DNA of 64,000 bases from positions 1,860,001-1,924,000 of the forward strand of contig NZ_CDHO01000003.1 in assembly GCF_001006785.1 (NCBI RefSeq), written 5' to 3'. The translations under genes and the position numbers were made by a program. Positions 32,461-41,185 of the stretch are shown here, piece after piece. The stretch's first letter is position 1. Each line of letters starts with the position of its first letter. This DNA comes from Hyphomicrobium_B sp001006785. Its GTDB lineage: Bacteria; Pseudomonadota; Alphaproteobacteria; Rhizobiales; Hyphomicrobiaceae. The notes under the pieces are model-generated. The model made no database searches, was not told the DNA's origin, and worked only from the letters and a program-made list of their open reading frames with translations.

Positions 32461-32979
32461 TTAGTTGGTCAGTTCCGGAAGCCGAGGCGGCAGCACGAAG
32501 CCGATCGGCTCGGACTTTTTCAGCAGCGTCCGCGGATCTTCATTGGTCCGCCGCGATTTGCCCTCGAACATTGCGCCCTGTTCGATGGAAAGCGACTGAT
32601 GGAAGATGTCGCCTTCGACCTCACTCGTCGTTTGCAGCATCACGCGCTTGCTGTGAACAGAGCCGACGACGTGTCCGCGAACGACCACTTCCTCCGCCGA
32701 AATGCTGCCCGTCACGGTTGCGCCTTCGCCCACGACGACATGGCTGCCTTCGATATCGCCTTCGACGATACCATCGACCTGCACTTCACCTTTGCAGATG
32801 AGATTGCCGGCGATCGTCAGGTCGCGGCCGATGACCGAAACCGATTTGGCGGGTTCGGCCTGCGGCACCGTCAGAAACGGGCGTGGCTGGAACGAGGGGG
32901 CGGGAGGAATTTCAGACGTCGCCGCTACCGTTTGCAGCTTCGGCGTGTCCGTCTCTGAGCGGCGAAAGTTCGGCAACAT
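32461..32979 (-). CDS. Bactofilin (copy 2)
   Basis: A 172-residue bactofilin. An N-terminal tail (MLPNFRRSETDTPKLQTVAA and on, with PSFQPRPFLTVPQ) precedes the beta-helix core: SVIGRDLTIAGNLICKGEVQ, VDGIVEGDIEGSHVVVGEGA, TVTGSISAEEVVVRGHVVG and SEVEGDIFHQSLSIEQGAMF. It is of the same class as copy 1 (8244-8732) but clearly diverged, with different tails. Paralogous bactofilins in stalked alphaproteobacteria can co-polymerise or act at different sites. It stands alone upstream of the peroxiredoxin region. Confidence 0.92.
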   Translation of the reverse strand: MLPNFRRSETDTPKLQTVAATSEIPPAPSFQPRPFLTVPQAEPAKSVSVIGRDLTIAGNLICKGEVQVDGIVEGDIEGSHVVVGEGATVTGSISAEEVVVRGHVVGSVHSKRVMLQTTSEVEGDIFHQSLSIEQGAMFEGKSRRTNEDPRTLLKKSEPIGFVLPPRLPELTN

Positions 32980-33101
32980 CGGAAATCATCCCCTCACACA
33001 ACTTAAGCAACAAGCGCGCCCGGCACGCGAGCACATGTGATTCGGTTAGCACCTTCATCGCTCCGGTTCAGCCGGTAGCCATAACTAATGCACCGACAAT
33101 C

Positions 33102-33134
33102 CCCAGGATTATAAGCAGCTCCTACAATCCTGGG
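33102..33134. repeat. Inverted repeat upstream of bactofilin copy 2
   Basis: CCCAGGATT and AATCCTGGG are 9-base perfect inverted arms with a 15-base spacer. It sits in the gap between the bactofilin start and the peroxiredoxin stop on the minus strand. No T-run follows, so it could be an operator or an mRNA hairpin rather than a terminator. Confidence 0.4.
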
Positions 33135-33185
33135 CGCACACTGTGGCAGAAGATCAACGAAGGGCCCGAACTGCGCTTTTTCTGC

Positions 33186-33653
33186 TCATTTGGCTAACGC
33201 CTTGACCGCGGCCAGCACATCCTCGGCATGGCCCGGGATTTTCACCTTGCGCCAGCTTCGGACGATCTTGCCTTTGGAATCGATCAAAAAAGTCGAGCGT
33301 TCGACGCCCATGTATTTGCGGCCATACATGCTTTTTTCGACCCACACGCCGTAAGCATTGGCGGCATCCTTGTTTTCGTCCGCGAGCAGCCGCAGCGGCA
33401 GGTCGTATTTGGTTTTGAATTTCTTGTGGCTCGCCGCACTGTCGGGAGAAATGCCGACGACGTCAGCGCCCGCCTTGGCGAATTGATCCGCGAGGCACGA
33501 GAAATCCTTGGCCTCCTGCGTGCAGCCCGAGGTGTCGTCCTTGGGATAGAAATAGACGACCACCGGACGCCCCTTGAGCTTCGACAGACGCACGACCGAA
33601 CCGGCGTCGTCAGGTAGCGAAAAGTTGGGAGCGTTCTCACCGTCTTGGAGCAT
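33186..33653 (-). CDS. bcp: Peroxiredoxin, BCP/PrxQ type
   Basis: A 155-residue thiol peroxidase that reduces hydrogen and organic peroxides. The active site is YPKDDTSGCTQEAKDFS with the peroxidatic Cys near residue 44. In E. coli BCP a resolving Cys sits five residues later; here that position is Lys (GCTQEAK), and another Cys appears nine residues after the first (FSC). The recycling mechanism may therefore differ (1-Cys or atypical). The Arg of the active site is in VERSTFLIDSKGKIV. Length is normal, there is no signal peptide, and it is cytoplasmic. Confidence 0.93.
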   Translation of the reverse strand: MLQDGENAPNFSLPDDAGSVVRLSKLKGRPVVVYFYPKDDTSGCTQEAKDFSCLADQFAKAGADVVGISPDSAASHKKFKTKYDLPLRLLADENKDAANAYGVWVEKSMYGRKYMGVERSTFLIDSKGKIVRSWRKVKIPGHAEDVLAAVKALAK

Positions 33654-33818
33654 CTTGAAAGTGCCTTTCTTTTGTCGCTTTTACATCTGTACGTGCCATC
33701 GCGTACGAATGGAAACCAGCATTTTGTAGCTTGTCCGGTACTAGGTCTGTCCGTTCGCCGGAAGGCGCGGATCAGTCGGTCGTTGGTGTTGCCGTCCGCG
33801 GGGGTGTGAGGAGCGGCG

Positions 33819-36800
33819 TTGGCGAAATCCGTAAGTGGCGGGCGCCCCGTTGAGGGACGCGGCGCCGATCAGACTGCGCACTACGCGCGCCGGCCCGGTG
33901 CGACGACCTCGCCGGAGCGTAGTGTCGCGATATCGCATGATGAGAATGATCCTGACGAGGCCGTAATGATGCGCGGTCTGCGGAGGTTTTTCCGCGGCTG
34001 CCGCATGATGTTCTATGTCGTGATGCCGCTTGTTCTACTGACGGCAATCGGCGTCGGCGTTCTGTACGTAAGGCTCAGGCATGGTCCGATCGGCTTCGAT
34101 TTCGTCGTCGCCCCGATCGAGCGCGGCATCAATGCGGAACTGGCGGCAAGCTCGGTCAGGATCGACGGCGCGGAGTTGCGCTTGGGCGCCTCCGGGGAAC
34201 TGGAATTTCGCCTGCGGGATGTGAGCGTCCTCGAAAAAGGCGGCGACGTCGTTCTTTCCTCGCCGCTCGCCGCCGTCAATATCTCGCTCGCGGCGCTGAC
34301 GCGAGGCCGCATCGTTCCGCGACGCATCGAATTGATCGATCCGATCATCGCGCTCGCCTATTCCGATGAATCCGGCTTCGTCTTTGAACGCGCCGTGCCG
34401 CGTCCCGTGCCTGCCCGCGTGCCGAGCCAAAGCGCCCCGTCCGCGCCACTCAAGCAAGACGACACCGTCGCGCCGAATACGACTGTCGCCGTGCGGACGG
34501 TGCGCACCGGCCACCAGCTCAATCTCGCGAAGATGTTGAGCGATACCTCCTATCGCGCGCGCCAGCGCCTCGACGCGACCTCGTATCTGACCGAGTTCGG
34601 CCTCTCGAACGCGACCGTGGTGATCGATTATGAAGGCCAGCGCAGCTCGTGGCGCATCGATGAGGCCAGCGTCGATTTCAACCACCAGAGACAGCGCAGC
34701 CTGATATCGGGCCGCGCGCTCGTCGCATCGAAACAGGGTCCGTGGGCGATCTCGTTCCTGACGGACGAGCGGGAAACGGCCGACAAGCTGCAGGTGAAAG
34801 CGACCGTCCGCGATCTCGTGCCGTCCACGCTGGCCGCCGCGGCCCCGCCGCTCGCGCTGCTCGGCATGTTCGAATTTCCCGTGGCCGCCGATGCCACCGT
34901 CGTGCTGACGCGCTCGGGCGAAATCGAGAACGGCGACCTGGCGCTCGAATTCGGAAAGGGCCGCGCGCGATTGCCCTATCTCGTGCAGCCGATGGATGTG
35001 ACCGCCGGCCTCTTCAAGCTCGACTACGACGGCAAGAAGCGACGCTGGGACTTGAAGCCGAGCCCAGTCAAGTGGGCCGACGGAACGATCATGTTCTCCG
35101 GCGCGATGATGGACGTGGCAAAGGCGAACGAGCCACCGCAGTGGCGCTTCGGGCTCGACGGCAAGAATGGCGTATTCGAAGCCCCCGAATTCAACGTACC
35201 GCCTGTGACGATCGACAGTTGGACGGCGCAAGGCTCCATCATTCCGCGTCGCGGCCAGGTCGATATCGACGAGTTCCGCCTCGCAGGCGGCGGTGGCGTC
35301 GCGACAATCAAAGCCACGACGCAGGCGGGTCCCGACGGGCAAAGCATGTCCGCGGAGTTCTCGGCGTCGCCGATGCCGCTGCAAACGCTGAAAGCCTTGT
35401 GGCCCCGCGCATTGGCGACCGGCACACGGGAGTGGGTGGGCAAGAACCTGTCCGCCGTCGACTTCCAGGGCGGAACGCTACGGTTCACCAACGGCAACGT
35501 CGGCGGCGTCGACGCCGGCACAGTCACCGTGTCGACCGACCTCGAGCGCGTAACGGCGAACTTCGGTGCAAAGAACCTGGTCTTCCGGCCGCTGCCCGGC
35601 ATGCCCGAGATCACCGTCCCGGAAGCGTCTGTGAAACTCGTGGACAACGTCCTCGATATTGCGATGCCCGCTGCCGAAACGACGCTCGCGGACGGCCAGC
35701 GGCTCGCGATCAAGGACGTCAGCGTGCAGACTGACAACGTCATGGCGGCGCGGCCGAATGGCCAGATCAGCCTCACGGCGTCGGGCGATCTCGCACCCTT
35801 CCTCGAAACTGTTCAGTCGCTGCCCATCCGCAACCTGCGCGACGCGCCGAAGCTTCCGAAAGCCGGCGAGGGCAAGGTCGATGCGCACTTCGACATCAAG
35901 GTGCCCTTCATACCGAACGTCTCGGCCGACGACATTTCCGTCAGCGGGAAGGCACGAATTACCGACGGCCGATTTGGCAAAGTCGCGGGTAGGTTCGATG
36001 TCCAGGGCTTCACGCTCAATCTCGATCTCACCGACACGACCCTCGATGCGAAAGGCGACCTGCTCGTCAATGGCGTTCCGGCGAAGATCGCGGGCCAGCG
36101 TCTGCTCGGTCCGAATGCGGAGCAGCAACCGCCCATCAAGATCATGGCCAAGCTTGATGACGCCGATCGCACGCAGCTCGGCCTCGACATTAACGACATC
36201 GTGCAGGGCGTCGTCCCGATTGAAGTCTTGCTCGAGCCCGCCGCCAATGGCCCGCTGGCCGTCAAGCTTCATGCCGATCTGACCAACGCCGACATGACGC
36301 TCGATCATCTGCAATGGCACAAGGCGGCCGGGCGCGCGGCCTCGGTCGATGCCGAAATCGTCAGCAACCCGAACCACGACACCGAGCTGCAGCGCTTCAA
36401 AATTTCAAGCGACGACATCGCCGCCGAAGGAAAAATCGTCGTTGGCTCCGACAACAAGATCAAGCAGTTCGAGTTTCCGAACCTGATGCTCAATGTCGTG
36501 TCGCGCCTCGACGTCAAGGGATCGCGCGGCAAGGACGACATGTGGTCCATCGATGCGTCGGGCAAGACCTTTGATGGCCGTAACTTCTTCCGCTCGCTGT
36601 TTAACGTCGGCAACGGTCCCGATCGCAAAAGCAATGCGCCGGGCGCAGCCAAAGGCGCGCGCGTCAACGTCCAGATCGACAACGTCATCGGGGGTTACGA
36701 CGTCTCGCTCCGTAACCTGAAAATGCAGATCGAAACGCGCGCCGGAAACCTCGCGGCGCTCGACGCCAAAGGCACGCTTGACGGGGGCGCTCCGCTTGCA

Positions 36801-37637
36801 GCCGAAGTTGATAAGAGTACCGGAACGCGCCGCCTGCTTGTCAATTCCGCCGACGCCGGTCAGGTGCTGAAGCTCGTCAATTTCTATCCCAACATGCAGG
36901 GCGGCCGCCTGCGCCTTGAAGTCAATCTCGACGGATCAGGACCGGCGGAAAAAACCGGAATTCTCGCGGTCGAGGATTTCAAGATTCTCGGCGACGCGAT
37001 CGTCAGCGAGGTTGTCAGCAGCGCCGACCAAGGACGGCCGGCGATTCAAGGACGCCCCAACGTGACGCGCGAAGTTTTCGAGTTCGATCGGATGCGCGCG
37101 CCATTCTCTGTTGGTTACGGTCAGTTCGTCCTTGAGGAAGCCTACCTCAAAGGTCCGCTTCTTGGCGCCAACCTGCGCGGCAAGGTCGATTTCAAAACCA
37201 AGCACGTCAATTTCGGCGGCACCTATATTCCGCTGCAAGGATTGAACGGCGCTCTCGGCGGCATTCCGCTGCTCGGCCAGATCATCTCCGGCACGCAAGG
37301 CGAAGGCATTTTCGGCATTACGTTCGCGGTCCAGGGGCCGACGGCCAACCCGCAGGTGATCGTCAACCCATTGTCGTTGGTCGCGCCCGGCATCTTCCGC
37401 GAAGTGTTTCAGATGACGGCGTCCGATCCGAAGGTGCAGATTCGTGGCGACGACCGCGTGCCTCAGGACTCAACAGCCGCGCGCGTACGTCAAACATCGC
37501 CCGATGAACCTTCGACTGGCCAGAAAACCAAACGGGCCAGCGCGAACAGCAAAGTCAAATCGAAGCCGAAAAAGCCCGCCGAAGCTCAGGCGGGCTCGAT
37601 CGACGGCTGGTCTTCGACAACGCAGCCGTCGCAATAG
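33819..37637 (+). CDS. AsmA/YhdP-like giant envelope protein (DUF3971)
   Basis: A 1272-residue protein with one N-terminal membrane helix (residues 63-85, MMFYVVMPLVLLTAIGVGVL) and a very long periplasmic region. It begins with an AsmA-type segment (FDFVVAPIERGINAELAASS), has DUF3971-like repeats of beta strands in the middle and ends in the AsmA-2-like block (LLGANLRGKVDFKTKHVNFG, GGTYIPLQGLNGALGGIPLL). Relatives (YhdP, TamB, AsmA) are thought to form lipid-conducting grooves between inner and outer membrane. TTG 33819 has GAGGAG six bases before it; ATG 33966 would lose the first 49 residues. A Lys-rich tail ends it. Confidence 0.85.
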   Translation: MAKSVSGGRPVEGRGADQTAHYARRPGATTSPERSVAISHDENDPDEAVMMRGLRRFFRGCRMMFYVVMPLVLLTAIGVGVLYVRLRHGPIGFDFVVAPIERGINAELAASSVRIDGAELRLGASGELEFRLRDVSVLEKGGDVVLSSPLAAVNISLAALTRGRIVPRRIELIDPIIALAYSDESGFVFERAVPRPVPARVPSQSAPSAPLKQDDTVAPNTTVAVRTVRTGHQLNLAKMLSDTSYRARQRLDATSYLTEFGLSNATVVIDYEGQRSSWRIDEASVDFNHQRQRSLISGRALVASKQGPWAISFLTDERETADKLQVKATVRDLVPSTLAAAAPPLALLGMFEFPVAADATVVLTRSGEIENGDLALEFGKGRARLPYLVQPMDVTAGLFKLDYDGKKRRWDLKPSPVKWADGTIMFSGAMMDVAKANEPPQWRFGLDGKNGVFEAPEFNVPPVTIDSWTAQGSIIPRRGQVDIDEFRLAGGGGVATIKATTQAGPDGQSMSAEFSASPMPLQTLKALWPRALATGTREWVGKNLSAVDFQGGTLRFTNGNVGGVDAGTVTVSTDLERVTANFGAKNLVFRPLPGMPEITVPEASVKLVDNVLDIAMPAAETTLADGQRLAIKDVSVQTDNVMAARPNGQISLTASGDLAPFLETVQSLPIRNLRDAPKLPKAGEGKVDAHFDIKVPFIPNVSADDISVSGKARITDGRFGKVAGRFDVQGFTLNLDLTDTTLDAKGDLLVNGVPAKIAGQRLLGPNAEQQPPIKIMAKLDDADRTQLGLDINDIVQGVVPIEVLLEPAANGPLAVKLHADLTNADMTLDHLQWHKAAGRAASVDAEIVSNPNHDTELQRFKISSDDIAAEGKIVVGSDNKIKQFEFPNLMLNVVSRLDVKGSRGKDDMWSIDASGKTFDGRNFFRSLFNVGNGPDRKSNAPGAAKGARVNVQIDNVIGGYDVSLRNLKMQIETRAGNLAALDAKGTLDGGAPLAAEVDKSTGTRRLLVNSADAGQVLKLVNFYPNMQGGRLRLEVNLDGSGPAEKTGILAVEDFKILGDAIVSEVVSSADQGRPAIQGRPNVTREVFEFDRMRAPFSVGYGQFVLEEAYLKGPLLGANLRGKVDFKTKHVNFGGTYIPLQGLNGALGGIPLLGQIISGTQGEGIFGITFAVQGPTANPQVIVNPLSLVAPGIFREVFQMTASDPKVQIRGDDRVPQDSTAARVRQTSPDEPSTGQKTKRASANSKVKSKPKKPAEAQAGSIDGWSSTTQPSQ

Positions 37638-37658
37638 GCGCTAAGCGTCGCGCCGAGA

Positions 37659-38915
37659 TCAGACCGGCTTCAGAAGCACGTGCTTCTTCTTGCCGAGCGA
37701 CAGCTTGATAACGCCGTTCGACACTGCATCGGTCGCCTTGATCACGGCCTTGTCCGACGTCACGGCCTCATCGTTGATCTTGAGCCCGCCGCCTTGAATT
37801 TGCCGCCGCGCCTCGCTGTTCGACGCAACGAGGCCGGCCTTGACGAACGCCGTCAGCACGCCGAGGCCCGCATCGAACTCTGCCGAAGAAATCTCGATCG
37901 TCGGAAGGTCGGTCGCAAGTGCACCCTGTTCGAACGTTTTGCGCGCCGTCTCAGCCGCCGCCTCGGCCTTGTCGCGGCCGTGAACGAGCGCTGTCGCTTC
38001 CGTCGCGAGCGTCTTCTTCGCTTCGTTGATCTCCGAGCCGCCGAGGCTTGAGAGCTTCGCGATCTCGTCGAGCGGCAGCATCGTGAACAGCTTCAGGAAG
38101 CGCGCGACATCGGCGTCTTCCGTGTTGCGCCAGAACTGCCAGTAATCATAGGGCGAAAGCTGCTCCTCATTGAGCCACACCGCACCTGATGCAGTCTTGC
38201 CCATCTTGGCGCCCGACGACGTCGTCAGCAGTGGGCACGTCAGCCCGAGAAGCTGGTCTTTGACGCCCATCCTGCGCCCGAGGTCGATGCCGATGACGAT
38301 GTTGCCCCATTGGTCCGAGCCGCCCATCTGCAGATTGCAGCCGTAGCGCCGGTTGAGTTCGACGAAGTCGTAGGACTGCAGCAGCATGTAGTTGAATTCG
38401 ATGAACGACAGCTCCTGCTCACGATCGAGACGCAGCTTCGCGCTGTCCATCGTCAGCATGCGGTTGACCGAGAAATGCCGTCCGACGTCGCGCAGGAATT
38501 CGATGTAGTTGAGCGACGCAAGCCATTCCGCGTTGTCGACCATCAGCGCGTCGGATTTTCCTGACCCGAACGTCAGGAAGTTCGAGAAGACGCGCTTGAT
38601 GCTCTCCTTGTTGGCGTCGATTTCCTCGATCGAGCGGAACTGGCGCGTCTCGTCCTTGCCGGAGGGATCGCCGACACGCGTTGTGCCGCCGCCCATCAGC
38701 GCGATCGGCTTGCCGCCCGTCTTTTGCAGCCACGACAGCATCATGATCGAGATCAGGTGTCCGACGTGCAGCGATGGCGCCGTGCAGTCGTAACCCGTGT
38801 AGGCGACCGCGCGCCCCTCCGATGCGACTTTGTCGAGACCTTCGATGTCTGAGCACTGGTGGACGAAACCGCGCTCGGTCATAATCTGCAGGAATTCGGA
38901 CTTCAGTGTCGGCAT
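37659..38915 (-). CDS. tyrS: Tyrosyl-tRNA synthetase
   Basis: A 418-residue class I synthetase that attaches tyrosine to tRNA-Tyr. The HIGH-like motif is PSLHVGHLIS near residue 45, the tyrosine pocket GGSDQWGNI near residue 195 and the KMSKS-like loop GAKMGKTASG near residue 230. A C-terminal S4 RNA-binding domain (SEARRQIQGGGLKINDEAVT) completes it. ATG 38915 (MPTLKSEFLQ) was chosen; the upstream extension is antisense to anmK. It converges with the AsmA-like gene, leaving 21 bases between stops, and is divergent from anmK. Confidence 0.97.
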   Translation of the reverse strand: MPTLKSEFLQIMTERGFVHQCSDIEGLDKVASEGRAVAYTGYDCTAPSLHVGHLISIMMLSWLQKTGGKPIALMGGGTTRVGDPSGKDETRQFRSIEEIDANKESIKRVFSNFLTFGSGKSDALMVDNAEWLASLNYIEFLRDVGRHFSVNRMLTMDSAKLRLDREQELSFIEFNYMLLQSYDFVELNRRYGCNLQMGGSDQWGNIVIGIDLGRRMGVKDQLLGLTCPLLTTSSGAKMGKTASGAVWLNEEQLSPYDYWQFWRNTEDADVARFLKLFTMLPLDEIAKLSSLGGSEINEAKKTLATEATALVHGRDKAEAAAETARKTFEQGALATDLPTIEISSAEFDAGLGVLTAFVKAGLVASNSEARRQIQGGGLKINDEAVTSDKAVIKATDAVSNGVIKLSLGKKKHVLLKPV

Positions 38916-38990
38916 TGCAACTCGCAGCTTTCGTTCGGATTGCGCCCGTCTCAGGGGCGAGGCGGCGGCAACATGCACGGGAAGGTGGTC

Positions 38991-40112
38991 ATGGGCAAGG
39001 TGATGCGCGCCATCGGCCTGATGAGCGGAACGTCGCTGGACGGCATCGACGTCGCCTATCTCGAAACGGACGGCGAAACCATCGCGAAACGCGGCCCGGC
39101 GCAGACGTTTCCTTATGACGAGCGGATGCGAAACCTGCTCGCTGCAGCGATCGCCGCAGCCGGTAATCTGACTTCGCGACATGAGCGCCCAGTAGCACTG
39201 TCGGAGGCCGAGCACGCGCTCACCGCGCGGCATGTAGACGCCGTCGCCGAATTCTTGAGAGCATCCCGCATCGAGGCGGCGTCCATCGACGTGATCGGCT
39301 TTCACGGGCAGACGGTGCTGCATCGCCCCGAGGACGGTCTAACGATCCAGCTTGGTCTCGGCGAGCTTTTGGCGGGCGCGACACGCTGTCCGGTGATTTA
39401 CGATCTGCGCGCGGCCGATGTCGCGGCCGGCGGGCAGGGAGCGCCGCTCGTCCCCGTCTATCATCGCGCTTTGTCGGCGAAGCTTCCGCAGCGGCCGCTC
39501 GCCATCGTCAATATCGGCGGCGTCGCGAACGTCACCTGGATCGGCCGGGATGGCGCGCTGATCGCGTTCGATACAGGCCCCGGAAACGCGTTGCTCGACG
39601 ACTGGATGCTGCGGCGGACAAAACGCTCGCTCGACGAGGACGGCGCGGCAGCGGCTCGCGGGAAAGCCGACGACGAAATCGTCCGCGATCTGTTGAGCCA
39701 CACGTTTTTTGCCAAGCCGTCGCCGAAGTCCCTCGACCGAAACACCTTCGCCACGCACGCCATCGAGAAGCTGTCGACCGACGATGGCGCCGCGACGCTC
39801 GCAGCGTTCACCGCGCAGAGCATTGCGAAATCGCGTGAGCATATGCCGGAAGAGCCGGAGCTTTGGATCGTCGCGGGCGGCGGACGGCGCAACCGCACGA
39901 TCATGCGGCTGCTGGCTGAACGCGTGCAGCACGCCGTCGTCCCAGCCGAAGCTGTTGGCATCGACGGGGATAGCCTGGAGGCGGAGGCCTGGGGTTATCT
40001 CGCAGTTCGATCGGCCAAAGGGCTGCCGATTACATTTCCGGGCACGACCGGAGTGCCCGCACCAATGACAGGCGGCCTGCGTGCCGATCCATCGCCGGCA
40101 CGCAAGACCTGA
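38991..40112 (+). CDS. anmK: Anhydro-N-acetylmuramic acid kinase
   Basis: A 373-residue sugar kinase of the peptidoglycan recycling pathway. It phosphorylates and opens 1,6-anhydro-MurNAc to give MurNAc-6-phosphate. Family marks are IGLMSGTSLDGIDVAY at the start, GFHGQTVLHRPE, NIGGVANVTWI, AFDTGPGNALLDDW and WIVAGGGRRN. ATG 38991 is favoured by a purine-rich GGGAAGG about six bases upstream; ATGs at 38973 and 39003 are possible. Its divergent position from tyrS is a layout I recall from other alphaproteobacteria. Confidence 0.95.
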   Translation: MGKVMRAIGLMSGTSLDGIDVAYLETDGETIAKRGPAQTFPYDERMRNLLAAAIAAAGNLTSRHERPVALSEAEHALTARHVDAVAEFLRASRIEAASIDVIGFHGQTVLHRPEDGLTIQLGLGELLAGATRCPVIYDLRAADVAAGGQGAPLVPVYHRALSAKLPQRPLAIVNIGGVANVTWIGRDGALIAFDTGPGNALLDDWMLRRTKRSLDEDGAAAARGKADDEIVRDLLSHTFFAKPSPKSLDRNTFATHAIEKLSTDDGAATLAAFTAQSIAKSREHMPEEPELWIVAGGGRRNRTIMRLLAERVQHAVVPAEAVGIDGDSLEAEAWGYLAVRSAKGLPITFPGTTGVPAPMTGGLRADPSPARKT

Positions 40113-40139
40113 TCACGAAATATGCTTGAATGCGGCGCT

Positions 40140-40925
40140 TTATTCGTCGTCGCTGTCGTCCTCGCCGCCGCCTGAAGTGGCAGCCGGCGCGCTCTGCGCT
40201 TCCATCCGCTCGAGCTCGCGCTGGCGCTGACGTTCGCGCTCTCGTTCGCGTTCGCGTTCTTTGTTGCGTTCGCGATCCTGCTCGAATTGGATCATGCGCT
40301 CATCGAGATATTTGCCGACGACGTCGCCCAGCTCTTCCGTCTTGTTCTCGAAGAAATGGTTGGCGCCGGGGATGACCTCGTGCGCGATCTTTATGCCGCG
40401 CTGGACCTTCGTCTTCACCGACATTTCCGCAACCGACGAGGTCGGCACGACTCGGTCGAGTTCGCCGTTGACGAGCAGGCCCGACGACGGACACGGGGCG
40501 AGGAAGTTGAAATCATAAAGGTTCGCGAGCGGCGCGACGCAGATGAAACCGTCGATCTCCGGCCGCCGCATCAGAAGCTGCATCGCGATCCACGTTCCGA
40601 ACGAAACGCCCGCGATCCAGCAGGTCTTGGCGTCGGGCTTGACGAGCTGCAGCCAATCGAGCGCGGACGCCGCGTCCGCAAGCTCGCCGGGACCGCTGTC
40701 CCACACGCCCTGGCTCCGGCCGACGCCGCGGAAATTGAAGCGCAGCACCGAGAAGCCGCGCGCCGCGAACGTGTGGTACAGCGTATAAACAACCTGGTTG
40801 TTCATCGTCCCGCCGAGCTGCGGGTGCGGATGAAGGATGAGCGCGATCGGGCTGTCGCTGCTGGCTTCGTGATGATAACGGGCCTCCAGGCGACCGCCGG
40901 GACCATTGATAATCAGTTCGGGCAT
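40140..40925 (-). CDS. Alpha/beta hydrolase with Arg/Glu repeat tail
   Basis: A 261-residue hydrolase. The core has the oxyanion/HPHPQLGG loop (ALILHPHPQLGGTMNN), FNFRGVGRSQG and the nucleophile elbow IAGVSFGTWIAM (G-x-S-x-G). Asp is in NGELDRVVP and His in IPGANHFFENKT. This matches the dienelactone hydrolase-like group found across Rhizobiales. Residues 215-245 are an Arg-Glu/Arg-Gln repeat (RERNKERERERERERQRQ) predicted as a charged single helix, followed by an acidic end (GGGEDDSDDE). The tail is encoded by near-perfect hexamer repeats. The substrate is unknown. Confidence 0.85.
   Translation of the reverse strand: MPELIINGPGGRLEARYHHEASSDSPIALILHPHPQLGGTMNNQVVYTLYHTFAARGFSVLRFNFRGVGRSQGVWDSGPGELADAASALDWLQLVKPDAKTCWIAGVSFGTWIAMQLLMRRPEIDGFICVAPLANLYDFNFLAPCPSSGLLVNGELDRVVPTSSVAEMSVKTKVQRGIKIAHEVIPGANHFFENKTEELGDVVGKYLDERMIQFEQDRERNKERERERERERQRQRELERMEAQSAPAATSGGGEDDSDDE
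40212..40278. repeat. Hexanucleotide (GTTCGC-type) repeat tract inside the hydrolase gene
   Basis: Six-base units of the CGTTCG/CGCTCT type repeat about ten times with small changes. They code on the minus strand for the alternating Arg-Glu/Arg-Gln tail. Such tracts can change length by slippage in multiples of six and keep the frame. Confidence 0.7.
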
Positions 40926-41021
40926 CGGAAAACTTCTCGGTTTGTGGTGATCGGGATCAGGCCGACTGGGCGCCTGGACACGAGGTCGCGTTCAAATCCT
41001 CGTGGCTCTGATTCTTGAACC

Positions 41022-41050
41022 TTGACTTCTGCACTCAGGATTTCCATAAG
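41022..41050 (+). promoter_or_regulatory. Sigma70-like promoter upstream of the suf operon
   Basis: TTGACT (41022-41027) and CATAAG (41045-41050) are separated by 17 bases. The -35 is near consensus and the -10 matches four of six positions, usual for alphaproteobacterial vegetative promoters. It points toward the IscR-desulfurase gene 130 bases downstream. Confidence 0.55.
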
Positions 41051-41067
41051 TTTAGAACGGTTCGAAA
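41051..41067. promoter_or_regulatory. Irr-type iron control element (ICE box)
   Basis: TTTAGAA-CGG-TTCGAAA matches the rhizobial ICE consensus TTTAGAA-N3-TTCTAAA at 13 of 14 defined positions. It begins at the base after the predicted -10 box, so a bound protein would cover the transcription start. Irr binds such boxes under iron limitation in Rhizobiales; a site here would lower suf expression when iron is scarce. Confidence 0.7.
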
Positions 41068-41185
41068 CACTTCCTAGCTTTGTTAACGTTCAAGCCGCAA
41101 GTCAAGGCGGCTGTCTTAGCACAGTCGGGGGTATCGGACGCAAGGCAAGGATTTCGCCGCCACTTGAGGCGGCTCTAGTCCGGAG

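Noticed and set aside
34035..35384. 449-codon minus-strand frame opposite the AsmA-like gene
   Set aside because: A shadow of the long plus-strand gene; His/Arg/Asp-rich with no recognisable domain or ribosome binding site.
40212..40278. Repeat tract considered as a CRISPR array
   Set aside because: Units are six bases without spacers and lie in frame inside a hydrolase gene.
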